Part shown: positions 1 through 10,000 of the stretch, one piece after another
How positions within the stretch are numbered: the stretch's first letter is position 1
Layout: each line of letters opens with the position of its first letter
Assembly (NCBI GenBank): GCA_965153455.1
Contig: OZ234498.1
Coordinates: 5,084,001-5,148,000, forward strand
Origin: Sphagnum compactum
Lineage: Eukaryota; Bryophyta; Sphagnopsida; Sphagnales
Direction of reading: 5' to 3'
Length of the DNA stretch: 64,000 nucleotides
The notes under the pieces: model-generated
Told to the model about the DNA's origin: nothing
Databases searched by the model: none
The model's input: the letters and a program-made list of their open reading frames with translations, nothing else
Translations under genes and position numbers: made by a program

Positions 1-36
1 ACTAAAATCACATGTTCTTTTGCCCAATCTTTGTAG

Positions 37-168
37 GATTTGATTGCTGAGTTGTCTTTGCTGCATGAAGACCTTGTAAATTCTGGAGCCCGGATGAAGC
101 TTCTTGATCTCAAGAGCTTTCTTGATCACTGTGATAGCTCAACTCAAAATACTAGCAAGCAAGCACAG
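37..168 (+). CDS. exon-like stretch, unrecognised gene (partial)
   Basis: An open stretch of 44 codons is bordered by an acceptor-like TTTGTAG and a donor-like CAG|GTTCGT. It is in phase 0 at both ends and its composition looks like protein (DLIAELSLLHEDLVNSG and so on). I do not recognise the family. No matching downstream exon is visible, so it is either an inner exon of a gene lying mostly to the left or a captured or relic exon. The frame stays open past the donor to a stop at 298-300. Confidence 0.3.
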
Positions 169-1385
169 GTTCGTTCTTCAGAGCATTTGAGTTACTTTAT
201 TGATGGACTCAGGACAGTTTTTCCCCACACATGGCTCCCTTCATTCGCACCATATATTTCTTGCTTGGGAATTTGGCTATACAAGTGGAATCATTTGTGA
301 AAACCAATACAAACCAACAACATGTGTGGGAAATGAAATTGGCCAACTAGCTATCGTTAGAAATAGGACTTAGAATGTTACATTTGGAGGAGTTTGATTA
401 ATTTGTAGGATGAAAGACAATGGAAGATTTGAAGGACAAAGGAAAAGGGGGAAGGAAGGCCATTCCTTTATTTCAATCTTTGGTTCATATTTTTGTGTTT
501 TCCATTCCTTTCTACCATAATGAAAAAGTTTTTTTTATCCTTTTGTACTTGGAGCTTTGAACATAATGAAGAACTTGGGTTTTAATTGTGTGGAGAATCC
601 AAAAGGTGTCTTTCTAGGTGTCATGTGTATATGGTTGAAATATTAAAGTGATAGTGTTATGGTGTAGGAAAGTGAGAGAGACGTGGTGGTAATATGTGAC
701 CTTGGTAGATCAAATTAGGAGATATAATAGGTAACAAGGTGATGAGGTTGGTACCTTGTTGGAGCCCCACTTTTTGTTTTTCATTTTTTCTTCATTTGTT
801 TATTCATGTGTTTGTTGTTTCTTTTTCTTTTGAGGTAGTACCAACAAAAACTAAGAAATAATTTTTTTTGTAGGGCATAATTAACACTTGTGAAATTATA
901 ATTTTTTAATCTTCCTTGAAACAAATTTCTTTACTTTTGTTCATACATAATTATAATTAGTTGTGTTAAGTCATTTCTATACTCAATAATTGCTATTAGG
1001 TTCAAAATTAATTGTCAAGCCTTGTGTTTAAACTTATTTACAGTTGTTTTAAAAATAATTCGAAGGTAGGTAGGTATGTAATTGAACATTTGAACACTTA
1101 AGCTTTAAAGAATGTGCATTCACTTTTAGCCTTATAAGTTCAAAGGTCGAAACAACCTTTTCACTTGGTGCCCCTTTACCCATTTACAAATCTCCATTTA
1201 AGTTTGAAATGAGCAAGATAGAACCTCCCAAAGTGAAGAAGGTTGAAAAAAAACCCTAGCCTCTTGTGAACACATATTCTTTTGTGTGCAAGTGACTTGT
1301 AGTTCTAGACATGCCAAACTTCATACACAAACAATATCTTTCATATTATCAAATGATGTGAACTTGATTGACAACAACCACCGCA
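169..1385. other. AT-rich intergenic DNA
   Basis: No open frame with protein-like composition and no structured RNA is apparent. It holds long T and A runs and ordinary AT-rich plant intergenic sequence. Confidence 0.5.
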
Positions 1386-1619
1386 TTTACAACAATGAAC
1401 ATACATGCATATTCATGATTTGCCTTTCCAAAAGGCAAAAAGTAAGTGGTGGAAATGTGCAATAATAAAAAATATTGACAATGACCAATGATTATTTACC
1501 CATTTACAACAATGAACACATATGCATCCTCATGATTTGCCTTTCCAAAAGGCAAAAAGTAAATGATGGAAATGTACAATAATAAAAAATATTGACAATG
1601 ACCAACGACGATTTGCCCA
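1386..1619. repeat. 117-bp tandem duplication
   Basis: Two adjacent copies (1386-1502 and 1503-1619) share almost the whole unit, including a short palindromic core CCTTTCCAAAAGG. A shorter diverged doublet follows at about 1690-1815. Confidence 0.85.
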
Positions 1620-2117
1620 TTGCCAAACACAAAGAGGCCAATGAATAAATAGAATATTTTAGCATAAGGAAGCTTTAAAAACCCACAATTTTTAAGAACA
1701 CAAAAACTCCATTTATGAATGGACGGTTTGAAATCCCCAACCGCAAGTTTTAAGGACACAAAAACCGCCCCATCATCTTTGAATGGAAGGTTTAATTACC
1801 CCCAACCACAAGCTTGAAGAAGAACCAATCCTTTCTTTGATTGTAAAGTATAATTGAACAATTATAAATTGAGAGTAATGTTTGCTAATGAGTCGTTTTC
1901 TTAATTAACCATTTAGGTGTTCATTCACTCATGGATTTTTGGCAATGGGTGATTTTTTTAAAAAAATCGTGTTTTATTAGAATCATGCATTCCAAAACAA
2001 ATTGAACAACTATATAGGAGTTTGCAATAGAGCTCGATTTAATTTAAGGTCCCCTCGTGGTGTTAAGATGCTTCTAACTTAAAGAGGTTGTGAGGATTAT
2101 TTAGTGTTTAAGTAGAC

Positions 2118-2186
2118 ATTTTGGGGTTGATCAAGTTTTGGGGTTGATTTGGAGGCTAACTCAACCAGACTGATGGTAAAGGGTTA
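2118..2186. repeat. 68-bp direct repeat, left copy (abuts Helitron 1)
   Basis: This segment recurs at 5924-5991 with about two mismatches across the shared core (2126-2186 against 5931-5991). Its last base, A2186, touches the CTAG that ends Helitron 1 (minus strand). See the findings for the tandem-host model. Confidence 0.85.
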
Positions 2187-2261
2187 CTAGTCTGAACCCC
2201 GTGCCTAATGCACAGGTTTGTGTGCATTTGACGGTACATATTACAAAATTACAATTACAAA

Positions 2262-2456
2262 CTAGAGTTCCAAAACCTCTTTATATACGACATTTCGCAT
2301 GTATCTATCGGGACCCTGGCTGTTGAAAATCTTGATGTTTGCACTACTTGTGACCCGTGAAATAGCAACATAAAGCTGACCATGGGAATAGACCAGAGAC
2401 AGCAAATATATCCCAACATTGTTGAATGTCTGACCTTGACTCTTGTTGATTGTGAT
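2262..2456 (-). pseudogene. Helitron helicase, C-terminal fragment
   Basis: Minus-strand translation gives ITINKSQGQTFNNVGIYL, then YSHGQLYVAISRVTS, then RYMRNVVYKEVLEL and a stop. The SQGQT box and the HGQLYVAxSR box are the last two conserved motifs of the PIF1-type helicase of plant Helitrons. Rep and the upstream helicase motifs are missing, so the protein is not functional. The stop lies 75 nt from the element's 3' end, as is usual for this class. Confidence 0.9.
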
Positions 2457-3293
2457 CGAGGTACATCAACTGAAGAATTGTGCAGGCAGTGCTACTGGTG
2501 TCAAAATGTGAGCCAAAATCAATCTCCGGGGTGGCGGAGGAAATGAAAGTCCATGGCTTATTAGTTTGTACTTATTTATTTGCTCAAGGCGTTGTTGATT
2601 CCTGCAAAGATCACAATAGAGAAGAAGAGAAAGTGTGTGTGAGAGAGAGAGAGGATTTCAAAGCAGTATTGTATGGACTTATCAAAATCCATCTTCTCTC
2701 ATTTGAATGTGATTAACTTACTGTGTAATATTGGACTTACTTATTAAATGACAAAGAGGGACTGGATAGGTGTTGGACTATATAGTGGGTGAAGGGCATT
2801 TCCAAAAGTAAGGGACCTAGAACGACACAATAGCCAAGTTTGGGCTCACATTTTGCAAATGTTCTCAACTCATGTGTTCTACCCATAGTTAAAGCATGAG
2901 GAAAGCATTATCGGGAACTTGAACATATATATCATAGTCCCTAAACGGATTCAGCAAATGTTTGCCAAATAATTAATATATTTAGAATCTTAAACGTTGG
3001 CTCTGGATTTTTGAAAATTTTAGTATAGATAATATCATTAGCAAGAGACACCAAATTGTAACGACTATATAGCAATCCTGGTTTGTCTAAACTGTGTGTG
3101 ATGGGTGTTTGGCCCCCATAGACCTGAGTTCTCAAATCCCAAATCTAACCCCTAGAAACTTTTTTTTGTTGATTTTGGCATTCTTGGTAATTACTTTTTT
3201 CAAATTTTAATTAATTTAAAAATTTAATTAATGCTGAATTTGTTAAAGAGTATGATAAATCAGGAGGAGTAAATTAGGAGGGGGGAGGGTTCT

Positions 3294-3810
3294 TTACACC
3301 TTAAGTGTAACATCGTCACCCCCTTCCCTCTCGAGGAGTCCAATCTCACCAAAGACACCAACTTGACTGTTATTTGGATCCAGCAGGACCTTGTGTTGCT
3401 GCAATGCAAATGACAACTTACCATGATTATTTAAATACTTGTGAATATCAAAGTTTTGACTTGGAGAAGAGTTTAAAAGTTGTGGAAGCATGTGGACCCA
3501 GTGATCTGCAACCGAGCCTAGGGCGCCAGCCACAAAGAAGATTAGCAACAATGTTCAGCCGATCTTGGCCCCATAAAATGGCAACAGATTTGCCTTCAGG
3601 ATCAAGAACTTGAAATGTTGGTGCTCCAATGCCACCAAGTTCCTGCACCTGCCATCCCTCCCAAATCAGTTCCAGGCACCATTATTTTAGACTCAATGCC
3701 CAAATAAAATGCCAGACTCTAGGACCTCTTCATATGGTTTTTCAAAGGCGTTTTCTGTCTTGGTGAGCTGTATCTTATGCTTGTTAATCATCTCCAGATG
3801 AGTAAGTTAT
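3294..3810 (-). pseudogene. unrecognised gene fragment inside Helitron 1
   Basis: Three minus-strand stretches look coding. 3700-3810 reads HLEMINKHKIQLTKTENAF. 3560-3648 reads ELGGIGAPTFQVLDPEGKS. About 3430-3560, in the next frame, reads FFVAGALGSVADHWVHMLP and ends at a GTAAGT donor near 3427. A frame change separates the last two, so this is a broken copy. The hydrophobic FFVAGALG segment hints at a membrane protein. I cannot name the family. Confidence 0.35.
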
Positions 3811-3911
3811 AGCATTCCCCAGCAGGACTGATATTTGTGTTGTCTGCGTCCATTGTCAGAACTGAGATCCTAGATTAGGAAATGCAGGCCAGAGGATACA
3901 GATGTTGACAG

Positions 3912-4104
3912 ATTCTCTTTGCGACAATCTGTGATTCTCATTTGTGCAACCAATCGTCCTGATGAGCTAGATGAGTCCTTCGTGCGGCCTGGCCGCATTG
4001 ACCGGGAGATCCACATTGGACTTCTTGGGGAAAAAGAGCGCATAGCTATTTTTGGAGTGCACAGTGCAGGAAAGCCTTTGGCGAAGGATGTAGATTTCCG
4101 CAAG
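3912..4104 (+). pseudogene. FtsH12-type AAA protease exon fragment
   Basis: The exon translates to FSLRQSVILICATNRPDEL, then FVRPGRIDREIHIGL and IFGVHSAGKPLAKDVDF. This covers the second region of homology (NRPDxLD...RPGRxDR, including the arginine fingers) of the AAA domain of chloroplast FtsH12-like proteins. An acceptor (ACAG|A) and a donor (AAG|GTGG) bound it. No Walker A, Walker B or protease exons accompany it. It lies opposite to the Helitron's own strand, as expected for a captured exon. Confidence 0.8.
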
Positions 4105-4388
4105 GTGGTTGGCTTGTAGCCTTAACATTCTGTCAGTAACAACAATTGGCTCTATAGCCTCCTGAGAGGCTTCAGGGAAATCTTGCTTCTTTTGTGCAAA
4201 TATGTAATTCCTGTCTGAGTAGAGCTTCTATCGGAATCATCAATCTAACAGAAATTTCTGGTTCTCATGTTTCTATTCCAGCCTTGAGATGCTTTGCACC
4301 AGATAGTGCCTAACTATCCGCATACTACACTGCAGAGGTACTAATAATAAAAAAACAAAATTTGCATTAAGGAAAGTATAAGATTTTA

Positions 4389-4549
4389 CCTGGCCAGAAA
4401 ATTTTGCAACTGCTGTACTCAGTGGGTCGATAACATACACTGATCTTTGAAATTGAAACTGGATCCAAGAAACCTTTGATGGTGCTCCACAACATTCTAA
4501 AGCCTGGACCTGCATTAACGATGAACATCTTATGCCATGTTTGCATCAT
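4389..4549 (-). pseudogene. SEC14-like (CRAL-TRIO) exon fragment
   Basis: Minus-strand translation gives [20 protein letters not shown] then [13 protein letters not shown]. This is the conserved stretch of plant Sec14p-like phosphatidylinositol transfer proteins (usual form: [15 protein letters not shown], then FLDPKT.KI.V). Similarity stops after KISV, and a donor-like CAG|GTAAAA follows at about 4389. It is a captured fragment, not a gene. The 5' border of the exon is uncertain. Confidence 0.75.
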
Positions 4550-4912
4550 CAAAACCACACACCTGCTAATCAGGTTCAAGCATGCACACAACTTTGGGTC
4601 AAGAAGATGTGCCAATCTCTGACTTGTGCATGCGTCCAAATACAATTGTGACATAGCACACAACCATTTGAGGATGTAAGGTGCCCTCTAAAGACACGTG
4701 GAAATTTCACGGAGTGCTGTAAGATTGCCAAACTCACATCTTTATATTTATACTGGCTTGCTATCATAGGGTATCATTTCTTGTCTCCAAAATAGGGGCT
4801 GTTGCATGTAAATCTGTGAGCCAGAAGTTGTATGTGTAGGTAAATCAGCATATAGGTATACTTATACTGGCAAAGAGATTCACCCTTGTGTATTCACCTT
4901 TTGATAATGCAG

Positions 4913-5289
4913 GACTTTGGGGACCCCAAATGAGGAGACCTGGCCTGGAGTGACCTCACTGCCAGACTTTAAGTCTGCTTTTCCAAAGTGGCCACCTAAG
5001 GTTGGTCCAACCTGAAGTTCTATCAATATCTATGACAAATTTCAAAGCAAAGGTCACATTTTTGTGTTTAATTTCTATAGAATGTGAGTGGCTAAGCCTT
5101 GCAGCAGATCTATGATGTCTTAAGCATGATCCATATGCCTCTGGATCAGCCTAATGCATTTGGGTATTCCAGGGTCTTAAAGAGTCCTCACTCTATGTCT
5201 TGATGGCACGTAACTGGATTTGCTGTCTGCTGCAGAATCTGGCATCCATTGTCCCAGGACTTGAGCCTGCAGGCGTGGATTTGCTCTCG
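4913..5289 (+). pseudogene. cyclin-dependent kinase fragment (two exons)
   Basis: Exon 4913-5000 reads [19 protein letters not shown] then [10 protein letters not shown]. Exon 5236-5289 reads NLASIVPGLEPAGVDLLS. Both fit the C-lobe of plant CDKA/CDKB kinases just before the KML motif. Splice sites GCAG|G, AAG|GTTGG, GCAG|A and TCG|GTCAG are intact, so an intron was captured with them. The catalytic exons and the C-terminus are absent. Assignment to CDKA or CDKB would need a tree. Confidence 0.85.
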
Positions 5290-5433
5290 GTCAGAACCTC
5301 CCACATGACCTTAGAAACACATCACCCCAGGTCCTTGATGATTATATCAATTGAATAATAACATCAGCAGCAGGGCGGCGGGACCCCCAACCCCCTTCTC
5401 CCCGCTTTGCTTCACTTCAGAAGGCAGCGCGGA

Positions 5434-5532
5434 CGGATCGAACGCAGACCAAATTCCAAAAAACAGAAAATGACGGAGAGCCCGCGGATCGAACGTAGAC
5501 CAAATTTCGAAAAACAGAAAATGACGGAGAGC
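5434..5532. repeat. 51-bp tandem duplication
   Basis: Two adjacent copies begin with CGGATCGAACG at 5434 and 5485 and share the AAACAGAAAATGACGGAGAG core. It lies near the 5' side of Helitron 1. Confidence 0.8.
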
Positions 5533-5923
5533 GGCCGTGTGGATGCGAGAGAGTGGAATCCGTCCGTCAAGGAGGGATGAGAGGAGTCGGCCTGAAATTT
5601 TTTAAAAAAATTTCTTGGCCGGCAGACAACAGGCAGGCAGATCATTGGGTTCCTTGATTCTCATTCGCACTCCGACATGGCAGATCGATCGCATCCCATC
5701 GCATAATCATTTCGTTGGAGATTAGAAAGCCTAAGATCAACTGCTAATGAGATGTGATGCGTGGGAGCTCGCGAGGGCGGTTGAGAGGCCATCTCGCACC
5801 CGTGTGCACGCGGACACATTGTCCCACCCTACGAATTGACGTCCTTGCTATATTTAGCTACTGTCCGTAGCTACTGTCCGTCCGGAGTCAGGGGAAGCTA
5901 CTTTCTTCCTTTAATATATATAA

Positions 5924-5991
5924 TTTTGAGGTTGATCAAGTTTTGGGGTTGATTTGGAGGCTAACTCAACCAGACTGATGATAAAGGGTTA
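5924..5991. repeat. 68-bp direct repeat, right copy (abuts Helitron 1)
   Basis: Second copy of the segment at 2118-2186; the shared core is 5931-5991. It starts at the 5' border of Helitron 1 and is followed by unrelated sequence TATGACTC. Confidence 0.85.
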
Positions 5992-7017
5992 TATGACTCA
6001 TGAGCTTGGTATGCGGCGGGTCGACCTCTATGGGTAAGCGGGGGTGACCCTTCGAACTCGAGGGTACCACCCATCCATCCATCCATTCACCCACCCACCC
6101 ACCCACCCACCTTGCTTGCTTTCCAAAGCGCTTCCCGCATGTTCCGACCAGAGTGACTAAACACCCGGTCACTCAAACCGATCCAGCGGACGGAGTTTGG
6201 ATCGGAATTCAGATCCGATTGTTGCGTCACATGCGTCTACTATCGGGCTACAAAATTTCTTCAGACAGAAAATCGATCGGAGTTCAGGTTGCGGAGTTCG
6301 AGGGGATTTTGTGACCGCAGATTTAGGGAGCGCTCACTGTAGGAGGGGGGGGGGGGGGCGGGTCCCTTAGTGAAGAAGCCTTAAAATTCCTTTCAGATGA
6401 TTTGTGATTCTTCTTTCTTCCTCTTTTCGGTGACGCGTGACGCTTGTCAAGAATTCGGAGCCTTTAGAAGCCAGAAGCGGTTAATAGATTGGGGAAGTGG
6501 AAGCATGTTTCCGAAGAAAGAATTAGTCCATGAACGCGACACTTCTCATGCGGGAAGCGGTGCCTCGTGCTACCCCTCTTCTCTTCTGAATTGGTTTTGT
6601 GTTTTGCACACTTTCTTGTTTTGGATTAGTGTAAGTAATTTGAGCTCATCAGTAGTAATAATTCGGTGTTTAGGGGAAAAAAAAAGAAAAAAGGTTCCAT
6701 AACTTGAGGGATATGATCTGCGGTTACAGGAAGGACTAGAATGCGGTGGTGCAAGAATCTCTGAGATTGTGGGATTTTAGCGCAGTTGAAAAGGAAAAAG
6801 AGTGTCCGGGAATACAGAAACGTCTTTTCCAAGAATTGGGTATACCGCGACTGACTGTCGCGCAAGGGATCAAAATTCGCTCAAGTTTCGTCGAGGTTCT
6901 GCTTTTGGGTGTTGGGGGCGAGGATCAAAATTTGCTCGATTTTCCTCTAGGTTCTTTGTGGGTGTTTCTTGATCGCGAAAGTGGATGGTGCAAGAGGGAG
7001 TAGTGCGGTAAGGAAAA
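5992..7017 (+). promoter_or_regulatory. upstream region and 5' leader of the xanthine dehydrogenase gene
   Basis: About 1 kb between Helitron 1 and the xanthine dehydrogenase ATG. It is clearly more GC-rich than the flanks. It holds a (CCAT/CCAC)n stretch at about 6067-6112 and a run of 14 G at 6345-6358. No convincing TATA box was fixed and the transcription start is unknown. An in-frame TAA lies 9 nt upstream of the ATG, which supports the chosen start. Confidence 0.45.
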
Positions 7018-10000
7018 ATGGGATCACTGGAGGACGGTGTTGTTGAAATTGGTGCGAGTGGAATCGGTGCAGCAGCAAGGAGGAGTTTGCAAGAGGAAGA
7101 AGAAGAAGCATCAGCATCACCACCACAGCAGCCTATAGTTTATGTGAATGGCAAGCGCCACGTGTTGCCATCCGACTCTGCTCACCGCACTCTTCTCGAA
7201 TATCTTAGAGGTTTGTGTTTTGTTCTCTCCCCAGCAGCAGCAGCTGCTCTTCTTTCCTTCTTCTTCTTCCTCTTCTTCAATCCCAAGAGGTTTCCATTTG
7301 TTCTGCTGTAATGGGTTTCTGTCAAACACCTTGGAATCGCCTTGAAGAAGTTTAGAATCATGATCTCGCAACTTGGGTACACTGGGAATCAGCAATTCTG
7401 AGAATGTGGTTGCAATCTTCTTCTTCTTCTTCTTAGTGTGTTTTTGTGTCTGTGTGCCACAACAACAACAACAACAACAAACAGGGATAGGGCTTACGGG
7501 TACAAAGCTTGGATGTGGAGAAGGTGGATGTGGAGCATGCACTGTCATGTTGTCTCACTACGACACACAGCAACAGACAATTGTGTAATTCTCTCTTGAC
7601 TCAGAACTCCAGATTCTATCATGGGTCTTTTGCTGTTGTTGGGGGAAGAAGAAGGGCTTGTTATGGCTCTGGTGTTTTGAGTACAGAAGTCAGCAGCAGA
7701 TCAAATAGTTGCAGGCTCAACAGGAGGTGGTGGGTGGTGGTGGCAGAGATGAGAGAGAGCAAGAGAGAGAGAGAGAGCAGAAAGCTGAGGAACTGGAAGA
7801 ACAATTCAATCTGTAATCCCAACTGATTTGTTTGGTTTGTTGTGCATTGCAGACACCGTGCAATCAACGCATGTCTCGCACCCCTGTACTCCGTGGAAGG
7901 GATGCATGTGGTGACAGTTGAAGGCATTGGCAATCGCCGTAACGGTTTGCACCCAGTGCAGGTATGTGTGTGAGAGAGTTTGATGTGTTTGCACATTCCC
8001 CACTTACCGAGTTGTTTGCTTGAAACTGACCGAGAGTGCACCACATCTTCCACCACATCTTCAATGCTGTTTTCTTGTGTTTCTGGTTGGAATTTGGCTG
8101 TTGGTTCTGTGGAGAGATCTGATTGTGTGTCTTAGGAGGAGGAAAGAGGCAAAGCTGTGTTGGTTTCATTTCTTGGGCTATGAAAATGCAACTGAGTTCT
8201 GTAACTTACACAGGAAGCGCTTGCAAAGGCACATGGATCTCAATGTGGCTTTTGCACACCAGGATTTGTGATGTCAATGTATTCTCTTTTGCGAACAACA
8301 CAAAAGCCACCGACACAGCATGAAATTGAGGAGAGCTTGGCAGGGAACCTGTGCCGCTGTACTGGATACCGTCCAATCCTGGATGCATTTCGTGTGTTTG
8401 CCAAGAACGAACCTTCCCTGTATACGGATGAGGCCATACACGCAGCAGCTGGTGGGGTGTTGCCCTCAAGCGGTTCTCATAAGAAAGGGGGGGTGGCTGG
8501 AATATGTCCCTCAACGGGCAATCCCTGTGATTGTGGAAAGCCTGCAGAGTTGCAATCAAAGAATGGATATGTGGAGCACAAGTCTCAGGAAGAAACTGGC
8601 AAGAAAACTGCAGCAAGCAACAGGAGCATCTTGACTGACCATTATGGGAAGGACAATATTGTACCCACAAAAGCAGAGCCCATCTTTCCCCCGGAGTTGG
8701 TCTCACGGAAGGCTAGCTCTCTGGTTCTGAGTGGTGCACATGGGTTGATGTGGTATCGTCCAACTAACCTCAACCAACTTTTGGACTTGAAAGTCAGGTA
8801 TCCTCACGCGAAGCTTGTCGGTGGGAACACAGAAGTTGGCATTGAGACACGGTTTAAGAACCTCCATTATCCAGTTCTCCTTGCTGTCACGCATGTACCA
8901 GAGCTTCTTGCTACAAAGGTAAGTTCATGGTGGTGGTGGTGGTGCTGCTCCTCACATATTTTTCCTTTTTCCTTTACAAAAGAGCAATTGCTGTGCACAT
9001 TATAATCTGTCGGTTTCTACAGAATTAGTACACTTGTTTCAAAGCTTTTCTCTATACCAAAGGTAGATCCAGGAATGTGAAATGGATTGTTCTCAATTTG
9101 ATGATGCAGAGACCCACCCACAAAGTCTGTTCTGTGTGCAGGTAAGAGATGATGGTTTGGAAGTCGGTGCATCAGTGACACTGACAAAGCTGCTGGAGTT
9201 ATTACAAGAGGTGGTGAAAGTGCAAAAGGGGTACAAAACTGCTAGCTGCAAGGCTTTCATTGAGCAGTTACGATGGTTTGCTGGTGCTCAGATTCGCAAT
9301 GTTTCTTCCATAGGTGGTAACATCTGCACAGCCAGCCCCATTTCAGACTTGAACCCTCTCTGGATTGCAGCAGGTGCGAGTTTTACTGTGGTTTCACAGG
9401 GGCAATGCTCTCGAACTGTAGATGCCAAAGACTTTTTCCTTGGCTACCGGAAGGTGAACCTCCAGAAAACCGAAATCTTAGCTTCCGTGTTTCTGCCATG
9501 GACCAGACCTTTTGAGTATGTAAAGGAGTTCAAACAAGCACACCGTCGGGATGACGATATTGCTCTGGTCAATGCTGGTCTTCGAGTTGCACTTACCCAA
9601 ATCGATGGAGTTGGTTGGTTTGTGAAAGAGATTTCTCTGGCATATGGTGGGGTTGCTGCAATGGTGCTTTGTGCGACCAAGACACAGGAGTTCCTGAAGG
9701 GGAAGCCTTGGAATCAGCAGACTTTAGACCAGGCCCTATCATATTTGCAGAGAGAAATTGTGATTGCTAGTAATGCTCCTGGGGGTATGGTCGAGTTCAG
9801 GCGCTCCCTTGTTTCCAGCTTCTTCTTCAAATTCTTCTTGTTTACGACATATAAACTTGAAGCAGACGCCAGTTTTGTTCATGGCTTGCCTGAGAGCTAC
9901 AGATCAGCTGTGGCACAATATATAAAGGAACCCTCTCATGGAGTTCAGTTGTTTCAGACACTGTCAAATGGGACTGCTGTGGGTCTACCTCTTCAGCATC

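Larger units (their letters stand above)
2187..5929 (-). mobile_element. Helitron 1, gene-capturing, about 3.74 kb
   Basis: Read on the minus strand, the 3' end shows the Helitron signature. A hairpin GTGC-ATTAG-GCAC is followed 10 nt later by the terminal CTAG (2187-2190), then host T. A Helitron helicase C-terminus with its own stop lies 75 nt inside this end on the same strand. The 5' end is less certain. Minus-strand TCAAAATTATATAT begins at 5929, or the end may lie at 5923 if the terminal C is mutated. The body carries pieces of an FtsH12-type gene, a SEC14-type gene, a CDK gene and one unrecognised coding-like stretch, on both strands. It is a decayed copy: only the last ~65 codons of the helicase are seen. 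Confidence 0.75.

Noticed and set aside
7117-7548. Minus-strand open frame of 143 codons over xanthine dehydrogenase exons 1-2
   Set aside because: It is the reverse of the well-supported first exons and of GAA/GTT-type simple repeats; its poly-E and poly-C runs come from those repeats.
8206-8706. Minus-strand open frame of 166 codons opposite xanthine dehydrogenase exon 4
   Set aside because: It is the shadow of a conserved coding exon, with no domain of its own.
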